Numbered from the stretch's first letter, positions 42,724 to 52,072 are shown. The stretch: 64,000 nucleotides of DNA from Rhodococcus jostii NBRC 16295 (GCF_001894825.1 NZ_BCWY01000034.1:27388-91387); one strand, 5' to 3'. The notes: generated from the letters alone by a model not told the origin. Program-made: numbers and translations.

Positions 42724-44468
42724 TGACTGTCGATGCCGTGAACCACGCACAGACCACCCTGTCGCCCACCGCCCGCGTCGAGGACGCCTACCGCCGCATC
42801 GCCGAGGTCGACCGTCCCGAGGTGTGGATCACCCTGCGGCCCGCCGAGGACGTGCACGCGGATGCCGTTGCCGTGCAGGCCCGTCTCGACGCCGGCGAGC
42901 ACCTCCCCCTGGCCGGAAAGGTCGTGGCGGTCAAGGACAACATCGACGTCGCCGGACTGCCGACCTCTGCGGCGTGCCCCGAGTTCGCCTACCTCCCCGA
43001 CGTCACCGCGACCGCCGTGCACCGCCTGGTCGAGCAGGGCGCCGTCGTGCTGGGGAAGACGAACCTCGACCAGTTCGCGACTGGACTGGTCGGGACGCGC
43101 AGCCCGTACGGCGCCGTCCGGTGCTCGTGGGATCCCGAACTCGTGTCGGGCGGATCCAGTTCGGGTTCGGCGGTCGCCGTCGCACTCGCCATTGCCGACA
43201 TCGGAATCGGCACCGACACAGCGGGTTCCGGACGCGTTCCGGCAGCATTCAACGGCCTTGTAGGCATCAAGGCCACCCTCGGCGTCATTCCCGCGGACGG
43301 CGTGGTCCCCGCCTGCGTCGACTACGACTGTGTCACCGTCTTCGCCACCGGACTCGACACCGCCGTGACCGCGGCCCGCATCATGGCCGGCCCGGCTACC
43401 GCGGACCCCCGAAGCCGCGCCTGGCCCTCCGACGTCAGCCTCGCCGCGCCCGCACGAGCGCGCGTCGCGATTCCCTCCGACCAGAACCTGTCCCTGTTGA
43501 CCCCGGACTACCGGGCGGCATTCGACGCCACGGTGGCGTCGGCTACGGACCGGGGGTTCTCCGTCGAACGGGTCGACGTCTCCCCGCTCCTCGACGCCGC
43601 GCGCCTGCTGTACGACGGCGCCGTCGTCGCCGAGCGGTACACCGCTGTCGGGCAGTTCCTCGACACGGCACCGGCGGGCGCCGATCCCGTGGTCACGGCC
43701 ATCGTCGAGTCGGCGCGGACACCGGCGGGCCACGAGTTCGCCGCCGACCTCGACACCCTCACCCGCGTGAAGGCGGCGACACGGGAACTCCTGGCCGGCT
43801 TCGACGGCCTCCTGCTGCCCACCACCACCGAACACCCGACCATCGCTGCCGTGCAGGCGGATCCGATCGACATCAACCGGCGGATGGGCACCTACACGAA
43901 CTTCTGCAACCTGCTCGACATGGCGGCCGTCGCGGTCCCGGGCACCCCGACCGCCACCGGCGACCCGTTCGGTGTCATGTTCGTGGTGCCCACGTTCGCG
44001 GATCAGGTGGCCGTGGATCTGGCGGCCCGACTCGTCGACGTTCCCGCGCCCACCCTCGTCGGCGACGGCGTGGAACTGGCCGTGTTCGGCGCGCACCTGC
44101 GCGGGCAGCCGCTGCATTTCCAGCTCGAGGACATCGGCGCACGGTTCGTCGACACCGTCACCACCACGGACGCGTACCGGCTCACCGCACTCGCCACGAC
44201 ACCGCCCAAACCCGGCCTCGTCCGCCGCGGTCCCGGCTTGGGATCCCAGATCGTCGGCGAACTGTTCCGGGTGTCACCCGCGGGCCTGGGCAGCTTCCTG
44301 GCCGCGCTGCCCGCCCCGATGGCCCTGACGAGTGTCGAATTGTCCGACGGCCGCGCCGTGGTCGGCTTCAGCTGCACCCACGACGCGGTCGACGGAGCCA
44401 CCGACATCACCGAGTTCGGGAGTTGGGTCGCCTACCTTGCCGCTTCGCGCCCTGTGAGTACTTCTTAA
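42723..44468 (+). CDS. atzF: Allophanate hydrolase
   Basis: A 581-residue amidase-signature enzyme. The catalytic triad is visible as K71 (AVKDNID), the cis-serine in GGSSSGSA and S169 in TDTAGSGRVPA. The C-terminal third is the small AtzF-type domain found in allophanate hydrolases. It splits allophanate to two ammonia and two CO2, completing ATP-dependent urea breakdown with the gene upstream. Its ATG overlaps that gene's TGA by one base. The TAA stop lies inside a 40-base palindrome. Confidence 0.93.
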   Translation: MTVDAVNHAQTTLSPTARVEDAYRRIAEVDRPEVWITLRPAEDVHADAVAVQARLDAGEHLPLAGKVVAVKDNIDVAGLPTSAACPEFAYLPDVTATAVHRLVEQGAVVLGKTNLDQFATGLVGTRSPYGAVRCSWDPELVSGGSSSGSAVAVALAIADIGIGTDTAGSGRVPAAFNGLVGIKATLGVIPADGVVPACVDYDCVTVFATGLDTAVTAARIMAGPATADPRSRAWPSDVSLAAPARARVAIPSDQNLSLLTPDYRAAFDATVASATDRGFSVERVDVSPLLDAARLLYDGAVVAERYTAVGQFLDTAPAGADPVVTAIVESARTPAGHEFAADLDTLTRVKAATRELLAGFDGLLLPTTTEHPTIAAVQADPIDINRRMGTYTNFCNLLDMAAVAVPGTPTATGDPFGVMFVVPTFADQVAVDLAARLVDVPAPTLVGDGVELAVFGAHLRGQPLHFQLEDIGARFVDTVTTTDAYRLTALATTPPKPGLVRRGPGLGSQIVGELFRVSPAGLGSFLAALPAPMALTSVELSDGRAVVGFSCTHDAVDGATDITEFGSWVAYLAASRPVSTS

Positions 44469-44493
44469 CCGCGGGCGGTTAATAAGTACTCAC
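44454..44493. repeat. 40-base palindrome carrying two stop codons, copy 1
   Basis: Arms GTGAGTACTTCTTAACCGC (44454-44472) and the mirrored arm (44475-44493) match at 18 of 19 positions around a GG loop. It supplies the TAA of allophanate hydrolase and, on the other strand, the TGA of the qorB-like gene. It probably terminates both transcripts. A near-identical copy is at 49981-50020. Confidence 0.85.
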
Positions 44494-45338
44494 GGGGCGA
44501 GGGCGGTGGCGGCCGGAGTGGAGTTGCGGCCGATCAGCCTCTGCAGGTCACCGCTCTCGGTGTCGAGGGCGCCGACGGCCACTCCCGCATCGGAATCGGC
44601 GAGCATGTTCGCGACCGGCGCGGGCAGCCCGGCGCCCTCGAGTACCGCGGCGTACTCTTCCTGCGGAAGGTCCTTGTACGACACCGGCTTTCCGAGGACG
44701 ACGGAAAGGACCTCGGCCAGTTCGCTGTACGTCAGGCGCTCGTCGCCGCCCAGTTCGTAGACCTTGCCGGACTGCTCGTCGGCCAGCAGGACCGCGGCGG
44801 CCGCCTCCGCGTAGTCCTTCCGCGCGGCCGCCGCGACGACCCCCGTGCCTGCGCTGCCGAACAGTGCCCCGGTCTCACGCGCGGCGGGAATGCTGCCGAG
44901 GTAGTTCTCCCAGTACCAGCCGTTGCGGAGCAGGGCGAAGTCAATTCCGGACTCCGCCAGCCGGTCCTCGGTGCCACGGTGTTCCACTGCCAGTCCGAGC
45001 GGGGTGTTCTGTGCGTCGAGGACACTGGTGTAGGCGATGAATTCGACCCCGGCGGCCTTCGCGGCGTCGATCACCTTGCTGTGCTGGGCAATCCGCTGCC
45101 CGAGGTCGCTCCCGGAAACGAGCAGCAGTTTGTCGACGCCGGCGAGTGCCTTCTCCAGCGCGGCGCGATCGCCGTACTCCGCCTGCCGGACGTCGACGCC
45201 CTTGTCGGCGAGGTCCGCAGCCTTGGCCGGGGTGCGGACCACGGCAACGATGTCGGCGGCGGGTGTGCCCTTGTCGAGCAGTGCCTCGACGACGAGGCGA
45301 CCGAGGTGTCCGGTTGCTCCTGTGACGGCGATGGTCAT
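44490..45338 (-). CDS. NmrA-like NAD(P)H quinone oxidoreductase (QorB type)
   Basis: A 282-residue atypical SDR of the NmrA/QorB (YtfG) group with N-terminal VTGATGHLGRLVVEALL, VVRTPAKA after beta-2, and LRNGWYWENY. E. coli QorB reduces quinones with NADPH. It is divergent from an HxlR-type regulator, the same pairing as ytfG/ytfH, supporting a quinone or electrophile response. Start ATG 45338 has TAGGAG upstream. Confidence 0.88.
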   Translation of the reverse strand: MTIAVTGATGHLGRLVVEALLDKGTPAADIVAVVRTPAKAADLADKGVDVRQAEYGDRAALEKALAGVDKLLLVSGSDLGQRIAQHSKVIDAAKAAGVEFIAYTSVLDAQNTPLGLAVEHRGTEDRLAESGIDFALLRNGWYWENYLGSIPAARETGALFGSAGTGVVAAAARKDYAEAAAAVLLADEQSGKVYELGGDERLTYSELAEVLSVVLGKPVSYKDLPQEEYAAVLEGAGLPAPVANMLADSDAGVAVGALDTESGDLQRLIGRNSTPAATALAP

Positions 45339-45408
45339 GACGAACTCCTAGCGGGTAGTGATGCGGGTTGACGATTCAAGCTCACTTTCCATCATGCACT
45401 AATTTTTC

Positions 45409-45455
45409 GTAAGTGCAAATGTTCGAGTAAGTACTTCTTCTGCGTGCGGTAGACT
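45409..45455. promoter_or_regulatory. Operator/promoter between qorB-like and hxlR genes
   Basis: GTAAGTGC (45409-45416) and GTAAGTACTT (45427-45436) repeat the TAAGT unit 18 bases apart, and AAGTACTT is itself a dyad. TAGACT (45450-45455) lies six bases before the HxlR ATG, suggesting a leaderless transcript under autoregulation. Confidence 0.5.
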
Positions 45456-45461
45456 GGACAC

Positions 45462-45872
45462 ATGTCCGAGCCCGCGCACCCAGCACAGGAAAGCGAAGAC
45501 CGCACCCTCGAAGCGGACGTCTTCGCACGCGACTGCGCGTCGCGGGAGACGCTGCAGACCGTCACCGGCCGCTGGGGTGTGCTCGCGCTCGCGGCGCTGA
45601 CCGAGGGAAACTACCGATTCAGCGCACTCCGCCGACGCGTCGACGGCGTCAGCGAGCGCATGCTGTCGCAGACATTGCAAGCACTCGAACGAGACGGACT
45701 CGTGGTTCGCGAAGTGCTCGAGGCCATTCCGCCGAAGGTCGAATACAGCCTCACGCCGCTCGGCGCCGAGGTCGGTTCACGGCTCATCGGCCTGATCGAA
45801 CTGGTCGAATCGCGCGTCCCCGACGTCCTGGCGGCGCAGGAGAAATACGACGCCGGTCGCGGCGTCAGCTGA
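45462..45872 (+). CDS. HxlR family regulator (QorR/YtfH-like)
   Basis: A 136-residue winged-helix HxlR (DUF24) regulator. The conserved N-terminal cysteine of redox-responsive members is present in FARDCASRETL. The wing region includes FSALRRRVDGVSERMLSQTLQALERDGLV. In Corynebacterium QorR a single such cysteine controls release from the qor promoter, so thiol sensing is a reasonable inference. It is divergent from the QorB-like gene, and its 3' end overlaps the DUF5709 gene by eight bases. Confidence 0.9.
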   Translation: MSEPAHPAQESEDRTLEADVFARDCASRETLQTVTGRWGVLALAALTEGNYRFSALRRRVDGVSERMLSQTLQALERDGLVVREVLEAIPPKVEYSLTPLGAEVGSRLIGLIELVESRVPDVLAAQEKYDAGRGVS

Positions 45873-46308
45873 GTTCGTCGAGATCGGACTCTTCGTCGAC
45901 GATGTGAACCGCGGCCTCCTCGGCCGACGCCGCTCCCCCGTCGATCCCGATGTCGGAAGCCACGAGGTCCTTCTCCTCGTCCTCCCCCACACCCTCGTCC
46001 TCGGCGAGCAGCCGGCCCGACCGCTGCCGTCCGACCTCGTTGTCGTCGAGGATCTCCGCGTTGTCGTCCTCCTCGAACGCCGGATCCGGTTCTTCCTCCG
46101 CGAGCCGCTGATCCAGGGTCTCCCCTTCGCGCTGCTCGGCCGCCGTCGTTCCGAACGCGTCGAGCCCGAGCGGCTTCTCCGGCGGCGAATACCCCTCGTC
46201 GAGAACGTCGTCCACACCTCTGTCGACCAACGTGTCCTCCGGCTGCAACTGGTCCTCTTCGTCCAGGCTGTACTCGCCCTCGGATCCTTCTGGCGTGCTG
46301 TCCGGCAT
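45865..46308 (-). CDS. DUF5709 family acidic protein
   Basis: A 147-residue, strongly acidic, mostly disordered protein matching DUF5709 (YSLDEEDQLQPEDTLVDRGVDDVLDEGYSPPEKPLG near the start). No membrane segment or catalytic motif is seen. The ATG at 46308 (MPDST) has GGGGAAG six bases upstream. It is convergent with hxlR. Function unknown. Confidence 0.8.
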   Translation of the reverse strand: MPDSTPEGSEGEYSLDEEDQLQPEDTLVDRGVDDVLDEGYSPPEKPLGLDAFGTTAAEQREGETLDQRLAEEEPDPAFEEDDNAEILDDNEVGRQRSGRLLAEDEGVGEDEEKDLVASDIGIDGGAASAEEAAVHIVDEESDLDELS

Positions 46309-46381
46309 GGTCATCTTCCCCACGATGCCACCGGAACGGACACTTCGCCATCGGATCGCGCAAGCAAACCGGTGAGAGACG

Positions 46382-46415
46382 AAAAGGGCCCGCACAGAGA
46401 CTGTGCGGGCCTTTT
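46382..46415. terminator. Bidirectional terminator after lpd
   Basis: CCCGCACAG-AGA-CTGTGCGGG forms the core stem, flanked by A- and T-rich tracts that extend it on both strands. It lies immediately beyond the lpd stop. Confidence 0.9.
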
Positions 46416-46426
46416 CGGTGCTCGGG

Positions 46427-47839
46427 TCAGAAGTTGATCATGTGCCCGGCGAGGCCGTGGATGGCCTCCTGCAGGGCTTCGCTGAGCGTCGGGTGCGTGT
46501 GCACGTTGCGGGCCAGCTCGTTGACGGTGAGGTCCCACTTCTGCGCGAGGGTCAGCTCGGGCAGCAGCTCGGAGACGTCGGGTCCGATCAGGTGCCCGCC
46601 GAGCAGTTCGCCGTGCTTCTTGTCGGCGATCAGCTTGACGAAACCGGTCGGGTCACCGAGGCCGTGCGCCTTGCCGTTGGCGGTGAACGGGAACGTCGCG
46701 ACCTTCACGTCGGAACCTCGGGCAGTAGCTTCTTCTCGGGCCTGCTGCTCGGTGAGACCGAAGCTGGCGACCTGCGGCTGGCAGAACGTGGCCCGCGGCA
46801 TCATCCGGTAGTCCTCGATCGGCAGCGTCTCGACGCCGGCGATCGTCTCGGCGGCCACGACGCCCTGCGCCTCGGCCACGTGGGCCAGCTGCAGCTTCAT
46901 CGTGACGTCGCCGATGGCGTAGATGTGCGGCACCGACGTCTGCATCGTGTCGGTGATGCCGATCGCACCACGATCGAGCTGGACGCCGGTCTTCTCGAGG
47001 CCGTAGCCCTCGACGCGGGGTGCGAATCCGACCGACTGCATGACCTTGTCGACCACGACGGTTTCGATGTCGCCGGACTTGTTGTTCTTGATCGAGACGG
47101 TGACCTTGCTGCCGTCGTCGTCGATGCTCTGCACGGCGGCACCGGTCTTGATCGTGACGCCGAGCTTCTTGTACTGCTTCTCGATCTCCTTGGAGACGTC
47201 CGCGTCCTCGTTGGGCAGCGCACGGTCGAGGAACTCGACGATCGTGACGTCCACCCCGTAGTTCTTCAGGACGTACCCGAACTCCATGCCGATCGCGCCG
47301 GCACCGACGATGAGGATCGACTCCGGGAGATCGCGGGTGAGGATCTGCTCCTCGTAGGTGACCACGTTCTCGCTGAGCGAGGTGCCCGGGAGCAGCTTGG
47401 TGGTGGAACCGGTGGCGATGATGGCGTTGTCGAACGTCACCGTCTCCGTCCCGCCCTTGGTCAGCTCGACCGAGAGGGTGTTGGCGTCGGTGAACGACCC
47501 CTTGCCGTCGTACTCGGTGATCTTGTTCTTCTTCATCAAGAAGTGAACGCCCTTGACGCGCCCGTCCGCGACCTTGCGGCTGCGGTCGAAGGCTGCGCCG
47601 AAATCGAAGGACGCCTCTCCCGAGATGCCGAACGTCTTGGCCTCTTTTGTGAAGAGATGCGCAAGTTCGGCATTGCGGAGAAGTGCCTTGGAGGGGATGC
47701 AGCCGACGTTCAGGCACACACCGCCCCAGTACTTCTGCTCGATGATGGCAGTGCTCAATCCCAGCTGTGCCGCGCGGATAGCAGCGACGTACCCACCGGG
47801 ACCGGCTCCGAGGACAACGACGTCATAGTGTGAGGTCAC
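46427..47839 (-). CDS. lpd: Dihydrolipoamide dehydrogenase
   Basis: A 470-residue flavoprotein disulfide reductase, E3 of the 2-oxoacid dehydrogenase complexes. FAD motif [13 protein letters not shown], redox disulfide [16 protein letters not shown] motif [14 protein letters not shown] and catalytic base region HTHPTLSEA are all present. It is very close to M. tuberculosis Lpd (Rv0462) along its length, including the C-terminal GHMINF. Start GTG 47839. Confidence 0.97.
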   Translation of the reverse strand: MTSHYDVVVLGAGPGGYVAAIRAAQLGLSTAIIEQKYWGGVCLNVGCIPSKALLRNAELAHLFTKEAKTFGISGEASFDFGAAFDRSRKVADGRVKGVHFLMKKNKITEYDGKGSFTDANTLSVELTKGGTETVTFDNAIIATGSTTKLLPGTSLSENVVTYEEQILTRDLPESILIVGAGAIGMEFGYVLKNYGVDVTIVEFLDRALPNEDADVSKEIEKQYKKLGVTIKTGAAVQSIDDDGSKVTVSIKNNKSGDIETVVVDKVMQSVGFAPRVEGYGLEKTGVQLDRGAIGITDTMQTSVPHIYAIGDVTMKLQLAHVAEAQGVVAAETIAGVETLPIEDYRMMPRATFCQPQVASFGLTEQQAREEATARGSDVKVATFPFTANGKAHGLGDPTGFVKLIADKKHGELLGGHLIGPDVSELLPELTLAQKWDLTVNELARNVHTHPTLSEALQEAIHGLAGHMINF

Positions 47840-47962
47840 GGTTGTTCAGGGTAGTCCCGTCCGGAATCGGTGTCTCACCTCGGTCTCGTTACCCGCCAGT
47901 AGCCTCATCCGTCCCGCCTTTGCCTCCGCGACCGGGACGACAGATCCTGCAACAATGGCGCC

Positions 47963-49984
47963 ATGACGGATCCCTACCTCTGGCTCGAAGATGTCACCGC
48001 GGACCGGTCGCTCGACTGGGTGCGCGAGCGCAACGCCCGGACACTGGCCGAGTACACCGAGAGTGCCGCGTTCTCCGGGCTCGAGAGCCGGATCCTGGAC
48101 GTCCTCGACACCGACGACCGGATCCCCTACGCCGGCATGCGGGGCGAGTACCTGTACAACTTCTGGCGCGACGGCGAACACAAGCGCGGCATCTGGCGCC
48201 GCACGACGCTGGAGCAGTACCGCACCGAGAACCCCGAGTGGGACGTTCTGCTCGACGTCGACGCGCTCGCCGAACGCGAGGGCGAGAACTGGGTGTGGGC
48301 GGGGGCCAGCGTGCTGCGGCCCGACCAGTCACGGGCCCTGCTGTCGTTCTCGCGGGGCGGTGCCGACGCGTCCGTGGTGCGCGAATTCGACATCGGGAAG
48401 CGAGAATTCGTCGGCGGCGACAACGCATTCGACGTCCCCGAAGCGAAGACCAGCATCAGCTGGATCGACACGGACACCGTGTACGTCGGGACCGATTTCG
48501 GCGAGGGCTCGATGACCGACTCCGGCTACCCGCGGATCGCGAAGCGCTGGCATCGCGGCACCCCGCTCGGCGACGCGGTCACCGTCTTCGAGGGCGAGAC
48601 CACCGACGTGTCCGTCGGCGCGTCCTACGACGACACCCCCGGATACGAGCGGCACTTCGTCGGCCGGTCCATGGACTTCTACAACTCCGAACGCTACGAA
48701 CTGCTCCCGGATGGGTCGAAGGTCCGGATCGACACCCCGGACGACGCGGGCTCGTCGGTGTACCGCGACTGGCTGACCATCCGTCCGCGCACCGACTGGG
48801 ACGTCGACGGCACCGTCTACCCGGCCGGGTCGCTGCTCGCCGCGAAGTACGCCGACTTCCTCGCCGGGTCACGCGAGCTCACTCCCCTGTTCACCCCGGA
48901 CGAGCACACGTCCCTCGAGCAGGGAACGTGGACCCGGAACCACCTCCTCCTCGTGCGACTGTCGGACGTGCAGACCAAGCTGTCGGTGCTCACCCCGAAC
49001 GACACCGGGTGGGAGGAGAAGCCGCTCGACGGCGTGCCGGAACTCACGGCGAGCGGGATCATCAGCACCGACCCTCGCACCAGCGACAGCTTCTTCGTCA
49101 ACTCCAGCGGATTCACGACTCCGGCGACCCTGCTGTACGGCACGGTCGGCGGTCCACTCGAGCCGGTCAAGCAGGCGCCGTCGTTCTTCGACGCGGACGG
49201 CATGTCGGTGTCGCAGCACTTCGCGGTGTCCGAAGACGGAACGGAGATCCCCTACTTCGTGGTGCGCCGCGACGATGTCACCGGCCCCTGCCCCACCATG
49301 CTGTACGGGTACGGCGGCTTCGAGAACTCGATGGTCCCGGGATACAGCGGTTCGGTCGGGTTCGCGTGGCTCGAACGGGGCGGCGCGTACGTCGTCGCGA
49401 ACATCCGCGGCGGCGGCGAATACGGTCCGTCGTGGCACACCCAGGCGATCCGGGAGGGCCGCCACAAGGCGTTCGAGGACTTCGCCGCGGTCGCCCGCGA
49501 CCTCGTGGCCCGGGGCATCACGACGTCGAAGCAACTCGGAATCCAGGGCGGCAGCAACGGCGGACTCCTCATGGGCGTCATGCTCACCCGCTACCCGGAA
49601 CTGTTCGGGGCAATCGTGTGCCAGGTGCCACTCCTCGACATGAAGCGGTACCACCTGCTGCTCGCCGGGGCGTCGTGGATGGCCGAGTACGGCGATCCCG
49701 ACGACCCGGAGGACTGGAAGTTCATCAGCGAGTACTCGCCGTATCAGAACACCAGCCCGACCGCGGAGTACCCGCCGATCCTCGTCACCACGTCCACCCG
49801 CGACGACCGCGTCCATCCCGGCCACGCACGCAAGATGACGGCGCTGCTCGAGGAACAGGGCCACGAGGTCTGGTACTACGAGAACATCGAGGGCGGTCAC
49901 GGCGGTGCCGCCGACAACGCGCAGGCCGCGTTCAAATCGGCCCTGACGTTCACGTTCCTGTGGGAGAAGCTCACCCGCCCGTGA
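47963..49984 (+). CDS. Prolyl oligopeptidase family serine peptidase
   Basis: A 673-residue S9A peptidase (Rv0457c-like) with an N-terminal beta-propeller and a C-terminal alpha/beta-hydrolase domain. The catalytic serine is in GGSNGGL, the aspartate in TSTRDDRVHPGHA and the histidine in EGGHGGAAD. No signal peptide is present, so it is cytosolic. It cleaves short proline-containing peptides. Its TGA stop starts a 40-base palindrome. Confidence 0.94.
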   Translation: MTDPYLWLEDVTADRSLDWVRERNARTLAEYTESAAFSGLESRILDVLDTDDRIPYAGMRGEYLYNFWRDGEHKRGIWRRTTLEQYRTENPEWDVLLDVDALAEREGENWVWAGASVLRPDQSRALLSFSRGGADASVVREFDIGKREFVGGDNAFDVPEAKTSISWIDTDTVYVGTDFGEGSMTDSGYPRIAKRWHRGTPLGDAVTVFEGETTDVSVGASYDDTPGYERHFVGRSMDFYNSERYELLPDGSKVRIDTPDDAGSSVYRDWLTIRPRTDWDVDGTVYPAGSLLAAKYADFLAGSRELTPLFTPDEHTSLEQGTWTRNHLLLVRLSDVQTKLSVLTPNDTGWEEKPLDGVPELTASGIISTDPRTSDSFFVNSSGFTTPATLLYGTVGGPLEPVKQAPSFFDADGMSVSQHFAVSEDGTEIPYFVVRRDDVTGPCPTMLYGYGGFENSMVPGYSGSVGFAWLERGGAYVVANIRGGGEYGPSWHTQAIREGRHKAFEDFAAVARDLVARGITTSKQLGIQGGSNGGLLMGVMLTRYPELFGAIVCQVPLLDMKRYHLLLAGASWMAEYGDPDDPEDWKFISEYSPYQNTSPTAEYPPILVTTSTRDDRVHPGHARKMTALLEEQGHEVWYYENIEGGHGGAADNAQAAFKSALTFTFLWEKLTRP

Positions 49985-50020
49985 GTACTTCTCAACCGCC
50001 CGCGGTTGACAAGTACTCAC
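49981..50020. repeat. 40-base palindrome at a stop codon, copy 2
   Basis: Arms GTGAGTACTTCTCAACCGC (49981-49999) and its mirrored partner (50002-50020) match at 18 of 19 positions around a CC loop. The left arm differs from copy 1 by one base. It provides the TGA of the peptidase gene and separates two convergent genes. Confidence 0.85.
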
Positions 50021-50023
50021 GGC

Positions 50024-50857
50024 TCAGGTGTGGTCGTGGATCCACTCCACGATCCGGTCGACGGTGCTCGCCGGGTCGCGGATCCATCCGTTGTGGCCCA
50101 GCGGCTGCGGCTGGTGCCACAGGGTGACGTCGGCGTTCGGCAGCTTCGCGAGGAGGTTCTTCGCCGAGGACGCGGGAGCCAGATCGTCACCCTCGACGGT
50201 CACGGACAGCACGGGCAGCTTCAGCCGGGCGATGCGTTCCTCGTAGTCGATGTCGGCGCCGTCGGGTTCGATCCTGCCGGTGCGGGCGAATCGCGACCAG
50301 TCGGTGATCAGTACCTTCGACTGCCGTCCGAACCCGCCTATGTCGAGTTTGTCGCCGGGCCAGAACCCGGCCAGGTTGGCCGTCATCGACATCGCCGCAG
50401 CGCCGACCAGCAGCCGCGGGGCGTGTATCCCGGGAAAGCCGCGGTGATACGGCGACCCCGACGCGACGAGCGCGATCCCGCCGAGCCGGCCACGGATCCG
50501 CGCGGCGTACATCACACCGAGCTGACCTCCCATGCTGTGTCCCAGCAGGAACGGCGTCGCCGCGGGAAACCGTTCCCGCACCACTTCGAAGATCGCGGGA
50601 AAGTCGAGGGACACCAGTTCCTGATAGCCGTACGTGCTGGCGCTGCTCGGGCGGGGGCGACTGTCACCCTGCCCGCGGAGCTCGCCGATCGCCGCGTTGA
50701 AACCACGGGACACCAGTTCCTCGGCGAACGGTTCGTAGTAGCCGGCGGGAATTCCCAGGCCGGGAAACACCACGACTACGGGGGCCTCGTCCGGTCCGGG
50801 AAACAGGCGAACCGGAGTGGTGGTTCCGTCGGGCATCTGGATCGGTACGGTCTCCAC
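50024..50857 (-). CDS. Alpha/beta hydrolase
   Basis: A 277-residue alpha/beta hydrolase. The nucleophile elbow is LGHSMGGQLG, the acid lies near TVEGDDLAPA and the histidine is in PLGHNGW. No signal peptide is seen. The start GTG 50857 is weakly supported; ATG 50836 is possible. It is convergent with the prolyl oligopeptidase. Substrate unknown. Confidence 0.85.
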   Translation of the reverse strand: METVPIQMPDGTTTPVRLFPGPDEAPVVVVFPGLGIPAGYYEPFAEELVSRGFNAAIGELRGQGDSRPRPSSASTYGYQELVSLDFPAIFEVVRERFPAATPFLLGHSMGGQLGVMYAARIRGRLGGIALVASGSPYHRGFPGIHAPRLLVGAAAMSMTANLAGFWPGDKLDIGGFGRQSKVLITDWSRFARTGRIEPDGADIDYEERIARLKLPVLSVTVEGDDLAPASSAKNLLAKLPNADVTLWHQPQPLGHNGWIRDPASTVDRIVEWIHDHT

Positions 50858-50874
50858 TTCGTCAGACTAGACGG

Positions 50875-50911
50875 CTCGACCCCCGCAGATCCGGGATCGG
50901 CGGGGGTCGAG
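50875..50911 (-). terminator. Terminator after the first mycolyltransferase gene
   Basis: CTCGACCCCCGC and GCGGGGGTCGAG form a perfect 12-base stem with a 13-base loop, directly after the stop codon on the minus strand. Confidence 0.7.
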
Positions 50912-50930
50912 TCGCTTCCGAGACCGGACG

Positions 50931-51974
50931 CTACAGACCGATCGACGCGGCGAGCATCGGCCACGACTTGTGGAGGTCTTCTTCCCAGTACGACCACGAG
51001 TGCGTGCCGGTGGGCCGGAAGTCGAACGTCGCGGGGATCTGCAGTTCGTTCAGCTTGTCGGCCAGCGCGTGGGTGCACTGGTTGGTGGCGGCCTCGATGG
51101 CACCGCCGACGAGGATCTGGTTGGCGAGCGTGCCGACGTCGCCGTTGATCCCCGGCCCGTTCAGCTGGTCGCCGGCTCCGGGCAACCCGGATCCGTTGCT
51201 GACGTAGATGTCGAGTCCGCGCAGCTTCTCCGCGTTGATGTACGGGTCGTTGGCCACCCACCCCGGTCCGTCGACCGGTCCCCACATGTTGGAGGTGTCG
51301 CCGCCGCCGCGGCCCTCGACGACCATGCGTACATACGTACGGCCGGGGTCCGTGCTGGTCATCGCGCAACCACTGTAGGCGCCGACGCTCTTGTACAGGT
51401 CGGGAGCCGACTGCGCCAGGCTGAGCACAGAGCTACCCGCCATCGAGATTCCGGCGATCGAGTTGACGCCGTTGGTTCCGAGCGCGGAGTCGACGATCGG
51501 CGGCAGTTCCTGCGTCAGGAATGTCGTCCACTTGTTGTTGCCCAGTTCCGGGTCGGTCGCTTCCCAGTCCGTGTAGTAACTGAACGCGCCCTCCATGGGC
51601 GTGACCACGTTGACGTTCTTGTCGGCGAAGAACCCGACGACGTCCGTCTTGGCCTGCCACGTGGCGGAGTCCTCGCCGCCACCCGCGCCGTTGAGCAGAT
51701 AGAGGGTGGGCCTCGGCGCGCTCGTGTCCGCGGGCGTGATCACCCGCAGCGGGATCTCCCGGTCCATCGAGGCCGAGTACACCTGCATGGTCAACTGGCG
51801 GTCGTCGATCGTGTCGGTGCTCACCAGGTGGGAGCCGCCCACCGCGACAGCGGCGCTTTCGGCGGGATCGGCGGTGGCGGACGCCTGGACTCCGAGGCAG
51901 GGAATCGCCGCTGTCAGCGCGACCGCGAGCGCCAACCGAACCCCGTACCTACCCGCTGCAGTGCGGTTGACCAT
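50931..51974 (-). CDS. Secreted mycolyltransferase-like esterase (Ag85 family), paralogue 1
   Basis: A 347-residue exported protein with a Sec signal peptide cleaved after ASATA. The esterase domain has the nucleophile elbow AGISMAGSS (S177) and a C-terminal histidine in GTHSWSYW, as in antigen 85 and corynebacterial mycoloyltransferases. It should transfer mycolic acyl groups from trehalose monomycolate to trehalose, arabinogalactan or protein. GGAAGG precedes ATG 51974. It is closely similar to the gene at 54102-55091 (NKWTTFLTQELPPI shared exactly), a local duplication. A tiny peptide gene precedes it. Confidence 0.88.
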   Translation of the reverse strand: MVNRTAAGRYGVRLALAVALTAAIPCLGVQASATADPAESAAVAVGGSHLVSTDTIDDRQLTMQVYSASMDREIPLRVITPADTSAPRPTLYLLNGAGGGEDSATWQAKTDVVGFFADKNVNVVTPMEGAFSYYTDWEATDPELGNNKWTTFLTQELPPIVDSALGTNGVNSIAGISMAGSSVLSLAQSAPDLYKSVGAYSGCAMTSTDPGRTYVRMVVEGRGGGDTSNMWGPVDGPGWVANDPYINAEKLRGLDIYVSNGSGLPGAGDQLNGPGINGDVGTLANQILVGGAIEAATNQCTHALADKLNELQIPATFDFRPTGTHSWSYWEEDLHKSWPMLAASIGL

Positions 51975-52022
51975 CCTTCACCTTCCGTCTGGGCGCTGCT
52001 CGCACTTCCTCCGAGCACCGAA

Positions 52023-52054
52023 CTGGGGCCCACAGTGTCGCATGTGGGCCCCAG
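52023..52054 (-). terminator. Hairpin between peptide gene and mycolyltransferase gene
   Basis: CTGGGGCCCACA and TGTGGGCCCCAG form a perfect 12-base stem with an 8-base loop, 19 bases after the peptide stop codon. It may be a terminator or attenuator within the operon. Confidence 0.65.
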
Positions 52055-52072
52055 AGTCAGTGAAGTTCGGGT

